NCBI RefSeq assembly: GCF_024362785.1
Contig: NZ_CP093301.1
Location: forward strand, 124,001 to 188,000
Length of the DNA stretch: 64,000 nucleotides
Source: Evansella sp. LMS18
GTDB lineage: Bacteria; Bacillota; Bacilli; Bacillales; Salisediminibacteriaceae
Direction of reading: 5' to 3'
The notes beneath the pieces were generated by a model. The model was not told the origin of the DNA. It saw only the letters and a list, made by a program, of their open reading frames with translations, and did not search any database. Shown in pieces: positions 9,047-17,936 of this stretch; position 1 is the stretch's first letter; each line of letters starts with the position of its first letter. Made by a program: the position numbers and the translations under genes.

Positions 9047-9952
9047 TTATTTATGAGTAACACACTTTTCATAAATGCCGTTTTCTTTAAGTGCTTCGAT
9101 GAGTGTCTCTCCCATTACAGCAGGAGTCTCAGCCACTTTCACACCGCAGCTTTCAAGTGTTTCGATCTTAGCATCTGCAGTTCCTTTACCACCGGAAATA
9201 ATCGCGCCGGCATGGCCCATACGCTTTCCTGGAGGTGCAGTTTTACCACCGATAAAGCCAACTACCGGCTTCTTCATGTTTTCCTTAATCCACTCTGCAG
9301 CTTCTTCTTCAGCAGTACCGCCAATTTCACCAATCATGATAACAGCATAAGTATCTTCATCTTCGTTGAAAAGTTTCAGCACATCGATGAAGTTAGTGCC
9401 GTTAACAGGGTCTCCACCAATACCTACAGCAGTGGATTGGCCGATACCTTCTGTGGAAAGCTGGTGTACAGCTTCATAAGTTAATGTCCCGGAACGGGAA
9501 ACTACGCCAACATGGCCTTTTTTGTGGATATAGCCAGGCATAATCCCAATCTTACATTCTTCCGGAGTAATGACACCTGGACAGTTTGGACCGATAAGTC
9601 TTGTCATCTTGCCTTCAAGATAACGTTTCACTTTTATCATATCTGTCACAGGAATTCCTTCAGTAATAGTAATTACAAGCTCCACTCCTGCATCTGCAGC
9701 TTCCATTATTGCGTCGGCTGCGAATGCTGGTGGAACATAAATTACGGAAGCGTTGGCACCTGTTTTAGCAACTGCATCTGAAACTGTATCAAATACAGGA
9801 ATACCCTCTACTTCTGTACCGCCTTTTCCGGGAGTTACCCCGCCCACAACATTTGTACCGTATTCAATCGCCTGCTTTGTATGGAATAAACCGGTTGAAC
9901 CGGTGATCCCCTGAACAATGACTTTTGTGTCTTTGTTTATCATGATGCTCAT
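9047..9952 (-). CDS. sucD: Succinyl-CoA synthetase alpha subunit
   Basis: Alpha subunit of the TCA-cycle enzyme that interconverts succinyl-CoA and succinate with substrate-level phosphorylation. The CoA-binding Rossmann domain begins [26 protein letters not shown] and the phosphohistidine segment [14 protein letters not shown] are intact. At 301 aa it matches the family (300 in B. subtilis). The first ATG at 9952 is preferred because AAAGGCGGG lies 8 nt upstream. It lies 26 bp downstream of sucC. Confidence 0.97.
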   Translation of the reverse strand: MSIMINKDTKVIVQGITGSTGLFHTKQAIEYGTNVVGGVTPGKGGTEVEGIPVFDTVSDAVAKTGANASVIYVPPAFAADAIMEAADAGVELVITITEGIPVTDMIKVKRYLEGKMTRLIGPNCPGVITPEECKIGIMPGYIHKKGHVGVVSRSGTLTYEAVHQLSTEGIGQSTAVGIGGDPVNGTNFIDVLKLFNEDEDTYAVIMIGEIGGTAEEEAAEWIKENMKKPVVGFIGGKTAPPGKRMGHAGAIISGGKGTADAKIETLESCGVKVAETPAVMGETLIEALKENGIYEKCVTHK

Positions 9953-9978
9953 ATTTTATCCCGCCTTTCTAATTAAAC

Positions 9979-11142
9979 TTAAGCTTTCACTAGTGATACG
10001 ATCTTTTCGGCTCCGTCAGCCATGGAATCTGCTGCTGTAATATCCAGTCCGGATTCTTCAAGGATTTTCTTTCCAAGTTCCACGTTAGTTCCTTCAAGAC
10101 GCACCACAAGCGGAATTTGTAAGCCTATTTCTTTTGTAGCTGCCACTACACCTTCAGCAATGATGTCACACTTCATAATACCGCCGAAGATATTTACGTA
10201 GATTCCTTTAACACTGTCGTCAGACAAAATGATTTTAAAGGCTTCAGTAACCTTTTCTTTTGTAGCTCCGCCTCCAACATCAAGGAAGTTTGCAGGGTCG
10301 CCATTGTAATGCTTGATGATATCCATTGTCGCCATAGCAAGACCCGCGCCGTTAACCATACAACCGATGTTTCCATCAAGTGAAATATAGCTAAGGTCAA
10401 ACTTTGAAGCTTCAATTTCCTTCTGGTCTTCCTCATCCAGGTCACGGTATTCCAGAATATCCTTCTGGCGGTATAATGCGTTGGAATCAAAGTTAAGCTT
10501 TGCGTCTAACGCCATAACTTTCCCGTCTCCTGTAGTAACCAGCGGGTTGATTTCTGCAATGGAGCAGTCTTTATCTACGAAGACCTGGTAAAGACCGATC
10601 ATAAATTTAACCGCATCTCTGACCATTTCTTTCGGGATATTGATATTAAATGCCAGTCTTCTCGCCTGGTAAGGCATTAACCCTACTACCGGGTCAACGA
10701 CTTCCTTGAAGATTTTTTCTGGTGTTTTTTCTGCAACTTCTTCAATTTCCGTACCGCCTTCTTCAGATCCCATCATAACGATGCGGTCAGTAGCACGGTC
10801 AACTACAAGGCCGATATAATACTCACTTTTAATATCGCAGCCTTCTTCAATAAGCAGGCGTTTTACTTCCTTGCCTTCAGGGCCTGTCTGATGTGTCACT
10901 AACGTTTTCCCAAGGATCTCGTCAGCATATGTACGTACCTCGTCTAAGCTCTTCGCTACTTTAACACCGCCGGCTTTACCTCTTCCGCCTGCGTGAATCT
11001 GCGCCTTGACAACGGTTACATCTGTACCTAAATCTTTAGCCGCTTCCACTGCTTCGTCCACGGAAAAAGCAACTTTCCCGTTAGGCACAGCAACGCCGTA
11101 GCTTCTTAAAATCTCTTTACCTTGATACTCATGGATATTCAT
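9979..11142 (-). CDS. sucC: Succinyl-CoA synthetase beta subunit (ADP-forming)
   Basis: Nucleotide-binding beta subunit that pairs with SucD. The ATP-grasp domain is N-terminal ([27 protein letters not shown]), and the C-terminal flavodoxin-like domain contains [17 protein letters not shown]. An ATG also exists at 11148, but AAGGAGG abuts it directly. The same ribosome binding site is 6 nt from the ATG at 11142, which gives [10 protein letters not shown], the family's usual start, and 387 aa. Two perfect dyads lie about 80-110 bp upstream. Confidence 0.97.
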   Translation of the reverse strand: MNIHEYQGKEILRSYGVAVPNGKVAFSVDEAVEAAKDLGTDVTVVKAQIHAGGRGKAGGVKVAKSLDEVRTYADEILGKTLVTHQTGPEGKEVKRLLIEEGCDIKSEYYIGLVVDRATDRIVMMGSEEGGTEIEEVAEKTPEKIFKEVVDPVVGLMPYQARRLAFNINIPKEMVRDAVKFMIGLYQVFVDKDCSIAEINPLVTTGDGKVMALDAKLNFDSNALYRQKDILEYRDLDEEDQKEIEASKFDLSYISLDGNIGCMVNGAGLAMATMDIIKHYNGDPANFLDVGGGATKEKVTEAFKIILSDDSVKGIYVNIFGGIMKCDIIAEGVVAATKEIGLQIPLVVRLEGTNVELGKKILEESGLDITAADSMADGAEKIVSLVKA

Positions 11143-11219
11143 TGCCATCCTCCTTACTGAGTAATTAGGCCACTCCCTTTTGACTGTTAAAAACTGCCGT
11201 TTGAATGGCTCTAACTTTT

Positions 11220-11255
11220 GTTATGAAATTCATAACCTGGATCTGTGTCAGATCC
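11220..11255. promoter_or_regulatory. Two adjacent perfect dyads upstream of sucCD
   Basis: GTTATGAAATTCATAAC (11220-11236, 8-bp arms around one base) is followed after 2 bp by GGATCTG-TGT-CAGATCC (11239-11255, 7-bp arms). Centres are 19 bp apart, about two helical turns. They lie 78-113 bp upstream of the sucC start and could be operators. I do not recognise the regulator. The rest of 11149-11488 is AT-rich with no gene and no convincing -35/-10 pair found. Confidence 0.45.
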
Positions 11256-11488
11256 TGTTTTCGATTGCTGCGTTTACCATACAGAAGTGTGATAAGTTTC
11301 GCCTCTTTATTCACACATTGACTATTTTACTATATTCATCGACAATTTTGTGAATATATGCTCAACTTTTTTTTCGACAATAGCATTTTTTTTACTCAGA
11401 GCGCACTTTTATCTGCCTGGAACTATCTTTATGAGAGGGGTTTTGCCTGGTTTTAGCCTTGCAGATTAGCTGCTTAACAACAAACAGA

Positions 11489-11515
11489 ACGCCTGGATAG
11501 TAAAATCCAGGCGTT
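11489..11515 (-). terminator. Terminator after the SASP-like gene
   Basis: Perfect 11-bp stem AACGCCTGGAT / ATCCAGGCGTT with a 5-nt loop, about 40 bp beyond the stop codon of the small spore-protein gene. T-rich sequence follows on both strands. Confidence 0.7.
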
Positions 11516-11555
11516 TTCGTTTGCTACTCTACGGTGTTAATCATAATGTGTTATG

Positions 11556-11729
11556 TCATTTATTTTCTTTATTCTTTTTCAGCAGCTTATCCGTTGCTGA
11601 AGCAATGCCTGCCTGCTGGTCTGTCTGAGTGGTGCTGTGAAACACCCCGAACTCCTGAGCGATTTCTTCGCTGTATGAATTCATAAATTCATCCACACCT
11701 TTAACAACAAGCTTTGAGCGTTTTTCCAT
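11556..11729 (-). CDS. Divergent alpha/beta-type small acid-soluble spore protein
   Basis: 57-aa protein read directly from the sequence, with AAAGGAGG 8 nt before the ATG. The core SEEIAQEFGV and the later Gly-x-x-x-Ala-Thr-x-Lys-Leu-Leu segment align with the alpha/beta SASP signature (EIAQEFGV and the second block near TKRLV). Members of this family coat spore DNA and protect it from UV and heat. The protein is shorter and less glycine-rich than classical SspA/SspB, so its DNA-binding role is inferred. It sits alone between ylqH and sucC, with its own terminator. I saw no clear SigG promoter. Confidence 0.65.
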   Translation of the reverse strand: MEKRSKLVVKGVDEFMNSYSEEIAQEFGVFHSTTQTDQQAGIASATDKLLKKNKENK

Positions 11730-11848
11730 TGCCACTACCTCCTTTAATCATAGAATCACCTGTTCAGAAGACGTTATACATTCATCTGGAAAACAAATGA
11801 TGCTCTATAGGAGGACTCAAATATTGAATAGAGCAGACAGTGGAAAAA

Positions 11849-12145
11849 TTAAGTATCTCCTGCCTCATCACTCTCCTGGGAGTTATCAAGACGGTATATG
11901 AAGGCAAAGATTTCTGCTGTCACTTCATAAAGAGCCGGGGGGATTTCCTCGTTAATATTTAGCTGGGACAACATTTCCACTAATGCAGGGTCTTCCTGGA
12001 CGGGTATGTTGTTTTCTTTTGCTGCCTTTAGAATGTTTTCCGCTACGTACCCGCTCCCTTTTGCAGCTACCGCTGGAGCACCGTGCAATTCCTGGTTATA
12101 TTTTAAAGCAACAGCCCTTTGTCTCCTCAAATGGTTCTTTTTCAT
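11849..12145 (-). CDS. ylqH: FlhB C-terminal-domain-like protein (YlqH)
   Basis: 98-aa stand-alone homologue of the cytoplasmic domain of FlhB/EscU export switch proteins. The match is AVALKYNQELHGAPAVAAKG followed by AENILKAAKENNIPVQEDPALVEML. It lacks the NPTH autocleavage motif and the membrane part of FlhB, so it cannot itself be an export gate; its function is unknown. Its ATG overlaps the ylqG stop by 4 bp, which suggests translational coupling, and the ylqG-ylqH pair is conserved in Bacillus. Confidence 0.85.
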   Translation of the reverse strand: MKKNHLRRQRAVALKYNQELHGAPAVAAKGSGYVAENILKAAKENNIPVQEDPALVEMLSQLNINEEIPPALYEVTAEIFAFIYRLDNSQESDEAGDT

Positions 12146-13473
12146 ACACGGATGTCAACTCCTTTATATGCCCAGCTGGAATCAGCTGAGTAAGGTACTC
12201 CGTTCTTTCCGGAAGGCTGAAACTTACCGGGATTCACCCATTTCACTGCTGACAGACGATAATCCAGTTCAGCCAGATTTTCTTCAAGCATTTTCAGCAA
12301 TTTACCATTAACAGCCGAAGATTTTTGCGTCTCATTATAAATAGTTACACTTAAAACCCTGCTTTGAATCTGAACGTCAATCACTGTTTCTTTAAGATGT
12401 TTTAAATGGAGATAGAATACTATTCTGCAGTGATCTTCATTAAGCTCTCCCCGCGTATTCTTTTTCCCCTGCCATTGAACTGTCAGGTCTTCAAGCTTGC
12501 TTCCTGAATGGAAGGGGACCTGGACAGAATAGGTGGAAACCTGGCTTTGAGAGTCTGAAGATAATAACTGAAAAGCAGTTATTCGGTTAACCAAAAACTC
12601 AGCCTGTTCCCTCAATTGGTAAGAATGGTTTGGAGCCTGCTGCAGAAATTGCAGGAGCAGGGCTTTTAAGCTGGTCTGCTGAGACGGAGGGAGACTGCCC
12701 TCCACACTTTGCCTCAGGTGGAATTCGTTCTGCATACCTAATTGCCTAAGCAGCTGAGACAGGACCGCTGCGGGCCTCTCTGAAACGACTCCTGGCTCTT
12801 TTTCACCAAATGGTTTTATATAGTCGCTTATAGGATACTTGCGAAAGCTTTCTAATAAAGTAAATAATTGAGGAAATCTTGCGGTAAGACCTCCGGTTTC
12901 CATGCCAGCCTGAAATTGAAGCATTGTCTCTCCCATTGTCTTTTGTGACAGTAATGAAGCAATACTGAGAAAAGCCTCTTTTGTGACAGGAAGGCCGGAC
13001 TTTAACATTTGCGCCATAACTTTCGTGCCCTCTTCCAGGGGGAGTGGAGAGTTTTTCAAAATTATAGATGCTTCCCTGAGATTCTCCTTCGTAAAAGGAA
13101 TATTTTCATGAGTTAATGCTCGGAGAAGCTGCTCTCCTTCTTTAGCTGATATGACGCCAAACTGCTGAAGCAGATGCTTAGAGCCGCCTTGTTCAAACCC
13201 GTTTTTCTGTATAACCGGCACATTTTCCAGAACTTTAAGTTTAGGAAGGCCTTCCTGTCCTTGTACCTGAAGCCAGTATTTCCTTCCTGCTTCAAGGGGA
13301 GTTTCAAGCTTTGCCGTTAACGTCAAGCCGCCTAGTTTCAACTGGGCAAGCTGTCCAGGATAAAACCTGACAGCACTGCCCTGAAAAATCTCCCCAGGAC
13401 GGAGCTGTATTTGTTTTGCACGGGTAATATCAGCCGTACCTAAGAGCTGATTCAGCATTATCGATTGCAGCAT
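12142..13473 (-). CDS. ylqG: YlqG, FliK-like hook-length-control C-terminal domain protein
   Basis: 443-aa protein. The C-terminal third (about residues 330-425) resembles the Flg_hook domain of FliK: a short aliphatic-charged alternation (IVFYLHLKHLKETVIDVQIQ), then LSVTIYNETQKSS and LKMLEENLAELDYRLSAVKW. The N-terminal part begins with an OB-like segment (LRPGEIFQGSAVRFYPGQLA), and the middle is Gln/Leu-rich helix. Its partner YlqH resembles the FlhB switch that FliK normally contacts, which hints at an export-related pair outside the flagellar operon. No experimental role is known to me. Confidence 0.75.
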   Translation of the reverse strand: MLQSIMLNQLLGTADITRAKQIQLRPGEIFQGSAVRFYPGQLAQLKLGGLTLTAKLETPLEAGRKYWLQVQGQEGLPKLKVLENVPVIQKNGFEQGGSKHLLQQFGVISAKEGEQLLRALTHENIPFTKENLREASIILKNSPLPLEEGTKVMAQMLKSGLPVTKEAFLSIASLLSQKTMGETMLQFQAGMETGGLTARFPQLFTLLESFRKYPISDYIKPFGEKEPGVVSERPAAVLSQLLRQLGMQNEFHLRQSVEGSLPPSQQTSLKALLLQFLQQAPNHSYQLREQAEFLVNRITAFQLLSSDSQSQVSTYSVQVPFHSGSKLEDLTVQWQGKKNTRGELNEDHCRIVFYLHLKHLKETVIDVQIQSRVLSVTIYNETQKSSAVNGKLLKMLEENLAELDYRLSAVKWVNPGKFQPSGKNGVPYSADSSWAYKGVDIRV

Positions 13474-13511
13474 TCTCCCGTCTCCCCCTTGATTATGCTA
13501 AGTTAAAAAAC

Positions 13512-14282
13512 TCAGATTACTTCTCTTACAGGAGCAAATGATTTCCGGTGTTCCTTTGTAATCCCAAGTTCTCTGATTCCTGTTAAGTGTTCCTCTGTTC
13601 CGTAGCCCATGTTATTTTCAAATCCATACCCTGGGTAACTTTTCCCCGCCGCTTCCATATACCGGTCTCTTGTCACTTTGGCAACAACGGAGCTGGCGGC
13701 GATGCTTATGCTGGTCGCGTCTCCTTTAATGATAGACGTTTGTGGTATTCCGTTTGAGAGCTTCATAGCATCTATCAGAAGATAATCAATTGCCGAGCCT
13801 GTGTCAGCCACCGCCCTTTCCATTGCCAGTTTCGTAGCTTCATAAATATTGAGCTTATCAATCTCCCCAGCATCAGCCGTGCCGATGCCTATACAAAGAG
13901 CCTGATCCTTGATTTGCTGGAAAAACTCTTCCCTTTTTTGTTTTGACAGTTTCTTAGAATCAGTCAGTCCCGGCAAATAAAAATCAGGAGATAAAACAAC
14001 ACACGAAGCGATCACAGGACCTGCCAGAGGGCCTCTTCCTACCTCATCTATTCCGCCAACCAGCTTGTACCCTTTATTCCATAAACTTTCTTCATTCTTT
14101 CTCATTTCGTAAAAGTTGTTATGTAGTTCCTGCTTTTTACTGTATTGTTTTGTCCATGAAGTATATAGCTGCTGCACTCCTTTTCTGTCATCTGCTTTTA
14201 TTTGTTCAAGAATCGGATCATTAGGCTCTGTTATCTGCTGCAGAGCAGCCTTAATATCTTTTATTGACAATTTATCAACCAC
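13512..14282 (-). CDS. rnhB: Ribonuclease HII
   Basis: Cleaves the RNA strand of RNA-DNA hybrids and at single misincorporated ribonucleotides. The catalytic DEDD set is recognisable: GGIDEVGRGPLAGPV (Asp-Glu pair near residues 79-80), LTDSKKLSK and the later LLIDAMKL. At 256 aa it includes the N-terminal extension of about 70 residues typical of Bacillus RnhB (255 aa). In B. subtilis it directly follows rbgA. Here a transposon-like element and the rbgA terminator lie between them, so rnhB probably needs its own promoter. Confidence 0.96.
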   Translation of the reverse strand: MVDKLSIKDIKAALQQITEPNDPILEQIKADDRKGVQQLYTSWTKQYSKKQELHNNFYEMRKNEESLWNKGYKLVGGIDEVGRGPLAGPVIASCVVLSPDFYLPGLTDSKKLSKQKREEFFQQIKDQALCIGIGTADAGEIDKLNIYEATKLAMERAVADTGSAIDYLLIDAMKLSNGIPQTSIIKGDATSISIAASSVVAKVTRDRYMEAAGKSYPGYGFENNMGYGTEEHLTGIRELGITKEHRKSFAPVREVI

Positions 14283-14338
14283 GGTAATTCACTCCTCAAG
14301 TTATGTATCGGTTAAAAATAAATAAACTTTTATCTAAA

Positions 14339-14743
14339 GGCTCTGTTAAAAGCTGGTGTTGAGTTTTGAATATATTGTTTCTTACTCGAATGGCGCGAAC
14401 AAGTTTCCTGAAGTGAAGATTAACAACAAAGTTTAACAGAGCCAGCTGCTAAAAAAGACATCAATTGATGTATGGATTGGAATTCATCTTTTTTGTTCGA
14501 AAAAAGCTGCTGATTCCCCGATCCCAGGGTCAAGAGGGTTTGGGTCATCGGTTGGGGAGACCATTAAGCCGCTAATTTAATAAATAGACGGAAAAATTCC
14601 TCTTATTGTGCCCCGACACAACCTCCGATCTGCCTGTAACCGGATAATCTCCGCTTATTTTACTTACCTATGCTGAATACCCAATTAAGAACAAAACAGC
14701 TTATTAAAAGAAACGAAAATCAATAACAAAGTTTAACAGAGCC
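14339..14743. mobile_element. Nonautonomous transposon-like (MITE) insertion with 8-bp target duplication
   Basis: A 405-bp element bounded by GGCTCTGTTAAA (14339-14350) and TTTAACAGAGCC (14732-14743), flanked on both sides by the direct repeat TATCTAAA (14331-14338 and 14744-14751). A third copy of the right end, preceded by AACAACAAAG, lies inside at 14422-14443, so the first 105 bp look like a nested smaller unit. No transposase ORF is present. GGC-starting ends with 8-bp duplications fit an IS1595-type transposase acting in trans, which is inference. Confidence 0.75.
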
Positions 14744-14808
14744 TATCTAAAGGCAGTATCAGGATCTGTGATAAGACGAAATATTACGCAGTGACAGCCG
14801 AATGCGAA

Positions 14809-14831
14809 AAAGCACGCACAGGGCGTGCTTT
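14809..14831 (-). terminator. Intrinsic terminator after rbgA
   Basis: Perfect 9-bp stem AAAGCACGC / GCGTGCTTT with a 5-nt loop. On the minus strand the T-run continues directly out of the stem. It lies 18 bp past the rbgA stop. Confidence 0.8.
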
Positions 14832-14849
14832 CTTATATGACAGTATAAC

Positions 14850-15701
14850 TCAGTTTACAGGCGGCCTTTCCATGGTGATTCTCCCCATAGTACCTGAACG
14901 AAACTCCCGGAAGAGAATCTCAGCCACTCTGTCGTAATCCACCATTCCGCCCCCCATCAGGGCTCCTCTTTTTTTGCCGATTTCATCAAAAAGTTCAACG
15001 ACGTCGTCGGGAATATCATCGAGCTTGTACCTTTCTTTCAGCCTGCCTGGATATTCTTCTTTCAGGAAACGAAGGAGAAAAACTGAGAGGTCCTGCAGAT
15101 CGACTATCTCTTCCTTAATAGCTCCTGTGAGCGCCAGACGGTAACCGACAGCCTGATCCTCAAATTTAGGCCAGAGGATTCCCGGTGTATCCAGAAGTTC
15201 CATTTCTTTCCCTACTTTAATCCATTGCTGTGCTTTAGTTACACCAGGCTTATCCCCGATTTTAGCAATTCTCTTATTGGCAAGCCTGTTAATAATCGTT
15301 GATTTACCCACGTTTGGAATACCCAGGATAAGAGCTCTGACAGCTCGCGGGTTCATCCCTTTTGCTCTCATTTTATCTGTGAGAGGCTTTGCGAGGAGCT
15401 GAACTTCCTCAGGAACAGATTTCACCCCGGTTCCTTTCTGGGCATCTATTTTTAACACTGAAAATCCTTTGCCCTCAAAATAATTCACCCATTTTTCCGT
15501 AAGGGCCGGATCTGCCAGGTCTGATTTATTCAGCAGCATCAGTCTTGGTTTCCCTTTTGCCAGTTCATCTATTACCGGGTTACGTGACGACAAAGGAATT
15601 CTTGCGTCAACCAGTTCAATTACTACATCAATTAATTTAAGCTTTTCCTGAGCCTGGCGCCTTGCTTTAGCCATATGGCCCGGATACCACTGAATAGCCA
15701 T
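14850..15701 (-). CDS. rbgA: Ribosome biogenesis GTPase RbgA (YlqF)
   Basis: Circularly permuted GTPase needed for late assembly of the 50S subunit. The G motifs come in permuted order: G4 LNKSDLAD (residues about 57-64), then G1 GIPNVGKST (about 127-135), then G3 DTPGILWP (about 172-179). The N-terminus [15 protein letters not shown] is the family signature. At 283 aa it has the usual length (282 in B. subtilis). It lies 11 bp downstream of lepB, probably in one unit with it. Confidence 0.97.
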   Translation of the reverse strand: MAIQWYPGHMAKARRQAQEKLKLIDVVIELVDARIPLSSRNPVIDELAKGKPRLMLLNKSDLADPALTEKWVNYFEGKGFSVLKIDAQKGTGVKSVPEEVQLLAKPLTDKMRAKGMNPRAVRALILGIPNVGKSTIINRLANKRIAKIGDKPGVTKAQQWIKVGKEMELLDTPGILWPKFEDQAVGYRLALTGAIKEEIVDLQDLSVFLLRFLKEEYPGRLKERYKLDDIPDDVVELFDEIGKKRGALMGGGMVDYDRVAEILFREFRSGTMGRITMERPPVN

Positions 15702-15712
15702 TATGCTTCCTC

Positions 15713-16261
15713 CTACTCTACAACACGAACTTCTGAGAACGGCCAGAATACAAGGTTTGCTTTACCAACTACCTCTTCATACGGGACCACCCCGATATGG
15801 CGGCTGTCTTTGCTGTGCTGGCGGTTATCCCCTAGGACAAATACATGTCCTTCCGGCACTGTTTCATAACCACCAGGCGCTTCGTTCAAATGGAAGTCCC
15901 TTGTAAACGGACGGTTCAGTGTTTCTTCCTTAAATTTCTCCAGATAAGGCTCATCCACGGCTTCCCCATTTATATAGAGCACATCATCCTCATAATATAT
16001 GGTATCCCCCGGAAGTCCGATTACACGCTTTATATAATCTTTATTTTGCGGCGCGTGGAAAACAATTATATCAAATCTGTCAGGTTCCCCTATCGTATAT
16101 CCTATTTTATTCACTATCATGCGGTCATTATGCTCAAGCGTAGGCATCATTGACTGCCCGTCAACCACTATCGGCGCGAAAAAGAAATAACGGATTACAA
16201 CTGCCAGCAGCAGCGCAACGGCGACTGCTTTAATCCACTCCCATGATTCTGATTTTGCCAT
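15713..16261 (-). CDS. lepB: Signal peptidase I
   Basis: Membrane-bound type I signal peptidase that releases exported proteins from the membrane. It has one N-terminal membrane segment (residues about 10-30), then the catalytic Ser37 in DGQSMMPTL and Lys78 in [12 protein letters not shown]. The later boxes [11 protein letters not shown] and [20 protein letters not shown] are also present. At 182 aa it matches the Sip proteins. In many Bacillaceae a signal peptidase gene lies between rplS and rbgA as here; B. subtilis has its sip genes elsewhere. Confidence 0.96.
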   Translation of the reverse strand: MAKSESWEWIKAVAVALLLAVVIRYFFFAPIVVDGQSMMPTLEHNDRMIVNKIGYTIGEPDRFDIIVFHAPQNKDYIKRVIGLPGDTIYYEDDVLYINGEAVDEPYLEKFKEETLNRPFTRDFHLNEAPGGYETVPEGHVFVLGDNRQHSKDSRHIGVVPYEEVVGKANLVFWPFSEVRVVE

Positions 16262-16489
16262 TCTATATCCATCCTCCAGCTTATTTTTATATATTCGCCA
16301 GGCATAGCTGTCACATTTTATCCTGAAACAATATGAGAGATGTCTGTAATGGAATTCTCTTAACCATATATTACTAATATGATTACAGAAGTTATTTTAA
16401 CATAGAATGGGGAAGTTTACTTAAACTATCTGATGTTTTTTTATGTAATTTGTTGTGTAATACGGGCATTCCCTGGTTGAGGACTTCTG

Positions 16490-16612
16490 TCCTTTTCCTA
16501 TACTCGTACTGCTTCGAAGCAGCATGTGTCGAGATAACTCGCAGTACATCATGATGCTCTGCTTGTTGCTATTCCCGCAGGCGTCTCGCACCTTTCTTGC
16601 AAATCAAGATAT
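16490..16612. repeat. Degenerate copy of the dispersed repeat
   Basis: TGCTTCGAAGCAGCA, then GTGTCGAGATAACTCGCAGTA and GCTCTGCTTGTTG, align in order with the segment at 3812-3875 (GGCTTCGAAG..., CGTCGAGGCAACTCGCAGT, GCTTTGCTCGTTG). A CCCGCAGGCGTCTCGCACC fragment follows. The surrounding 16262-16665 interval between lepB and rplS is otherwise AT-rich with no gene. Confidence 0.5.
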
Positions 16613-16665
16613 CTAATAAACAACATCATTCTTTAACAGAGCTAAAGAAAAAATAATCCCGGACA

Positions 16666-16697
16666 GAAAAAAAAGAGAACCTGCTGCCAGGCTCTCT
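16666..16697 (-). terminator. Intrinsic terminator after rplS
   Basis: 10-bp stem AGAGAGCCTG / CAGGTTCTCT (one G-U pair, 4-nt loop) followed on the minus strand by a run of eight T (16673-16666). It ends 21 bp after the rplS stop codon. Confidence 0.9.
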
Positions 16698-16718
16698 TTC
16701 TGAACATTTTTACTTTGC

Positions 16719-17069
16719 TTATCGGCGTGCTCTTTCTTTAATACGAGCAGCTTTACCGCGAAGTTCACGTAAGTAATAAAGCTTCGCACGACGCACTTTA
16801 CCTCGGCGAGAAACTTCAATCTTATCGACACGCGGGGAGTGTACAGGGAATGTACGCTCAACACCTACACCGTAAGATATCTTACGAACAGTGAATGTTT
16901 CGCTGATACCGGATCCTTTAAGTTTGATTACTACACCTTCAAACACCTGAATACGCTCACGAGTACCCTCAACAACTTTAACGTGTACTTTAACCGTATC
17001 ACCAGGACGGAATTCCGGAAGATCAGATTTTAATTGCTCTTTCGTAATATCACGAATGATTTGTTCCAT
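16719..17069 (-). CDS. rplS: 50S ribosomal protein L19
   Basis: Large-subunit protein at the 30S-50S interface. At 116 aa (115 in B. subtilis) it is complete, with [54 protein letters not shown] and [10 protein letters not shown] all conserved. It is framed by its own promoter with leader upstream and a strong terminator downstream, so it can be expressed independently of trmD. Confidence 0.98.
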   Translation of the reverse strand: MEQIIRDITKEQLKSDLPEFRPGDTVKVHVKVVEGTRERIQVFEGVVIKLKGSGISETFTVRKISYGVGVERTFPVHSPRVDKIEVSRRGKVRRAKLYYLRELRGKAARIKERARR

Positions 17070-17155
17070 TATCTGTTCGCCTCCTTCCCTACAGACATTC
17101 TTGTCCTGACTGTCTGACAGCGGAACGTCTTGATCAGTGGTTTAAAAACCACAAA
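17070..17155 (-). ncRNA. Putative L19 autoregulatory leader
   Basis: The rplS 5' leader starts just downstream of the predicted promoter with the perfect hairpin GTGGTTT-TT-AAACCAC (17152-17137), followed by TGATCAAGACGTTCCG and further pairable sequence up to the GGAGG of rplS. Hairpin, ACTGATCAAGACGTTCCG-type linker and position agree with the L19 leader described in Bacilli (Rfam L19_leader), as I recall it. Binding of L19 to it is inferred. Confidence 0.6.
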
Positions 17156-17159
17156 GATT

Positions 17160-17188
17160 ATAATACCACAGCCTTACACTAATCTCAA
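17160..17188 (-). promoter_or_regulatory. SigA-type promoter of rplS
   Basis: On the minus strand TTGAGA (17188-17183), a 17-bp spacer and TATTAT (17165-17160), with an upstream TG giving an extended -10. It overlaps the end of trmD and sits directly before the L19 leader. Confidence 0.65.
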
Positions 17189-17934
17189 CTGTTTTCGTCA
17201 GTTTCCTTCAGCTTCTTTATAAATTCTGTGTCTTCCTTAGTAAGGTCCATGTTTTCCAGCAGTTCCGGGCGTCTTTCATAGGTTCGTTTCAGAGACTGTT
17301 CTCTCCGCCACCGGTCGATTCTTTCATGGTGGCCGGAAAGAAGGACATCAGGAACTTTCATACCCTCATAATCTGCCGGCCTTGTATAATGAGGATGTTC
17401 CAGCAGTCCGGTGCTGTATGAATCGGTTACTGCCGACGTTTCATTTCCAAGAGCGCCGGGAAGCAGGCGGGTTACACTGTCTGCGATAACCATAGCGCCA
17501 ATTTCTCCTCCAGTGAGTACATAATCGCCAATGGAAATTTCCTCTGTAACAACATGTTCCCGGATCCGCTCGTCATAGCCTTCATAATGACCGCAAATTA
17601 AGATTAAATGCTCTTCCTTTGCCAGCTCTTCCGCTTTTTTCTGAGTATACCGTTCACCCTGGGGACATAAAAGGATGACTTTTGGAGGCTTTGCATCTGA
17701 ACCCTGCTGTTTTACTGCTTCGACAGCATCAAAAACCGGCTGGGGGGTCAGAACCATTCCTCCGCCGCCTCCATAGGGATAATCGTCAACTCTGTTATGC
17801 CTGTCCTTTGTGTATTCTCTGTAATTAACCAGCTCGTACTCCACCAGGTTTTTTTCCTGGGCATTTTTCAGGATAGATTGCTGGAAGACACCGGTAAACA
17901 TATCAGGAAATAATGTCAGGATGGAAATTTTCAT
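17185..17934 (-). CDS. trmD: tRNA (guanine-N1)-methyltransferase TrmD
   Basis: SPOUT-class enzyme that methylates G37 of tRNAs and prevents +1 frameshifting. The trefoil-knot AdoMet site is visible as [15 protein letters not shown] and [14 protein letters not shown] (residues about 108-145), and the N-terminus reads [13 protein letters not shown]. At 249 aa it has the usual length (243 in B. subtilis). It is 2 bp downstream of rimM in the conserved rpsP-khpA-ylqD-rimM-trmD-rplS cluster. Confidence 0.98.
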   Translation of the reverse strand: MKISILTLFPDMFTGVFQQSILKNAQEKNLVEYELVNYREYTKDRHNRVDDYPYGGGGGMVLTPQPVFDAVEAVKQQGSDAKPPKVILLCPQGERYTQKKAEELAKEEHLILICGHYEGYDERIREHVVTEEISIGDYVLTGGEIGAMVIADSVTRLLPGALGNETSAVTDSYSTGLLEHPHYTRPADYEGMKVPDVLLSGHHERIDRWRREQSLKRTYERRPELLENMDLTKEDTEFIKKLKETDENS

Positions 17935-17936
17935 TA

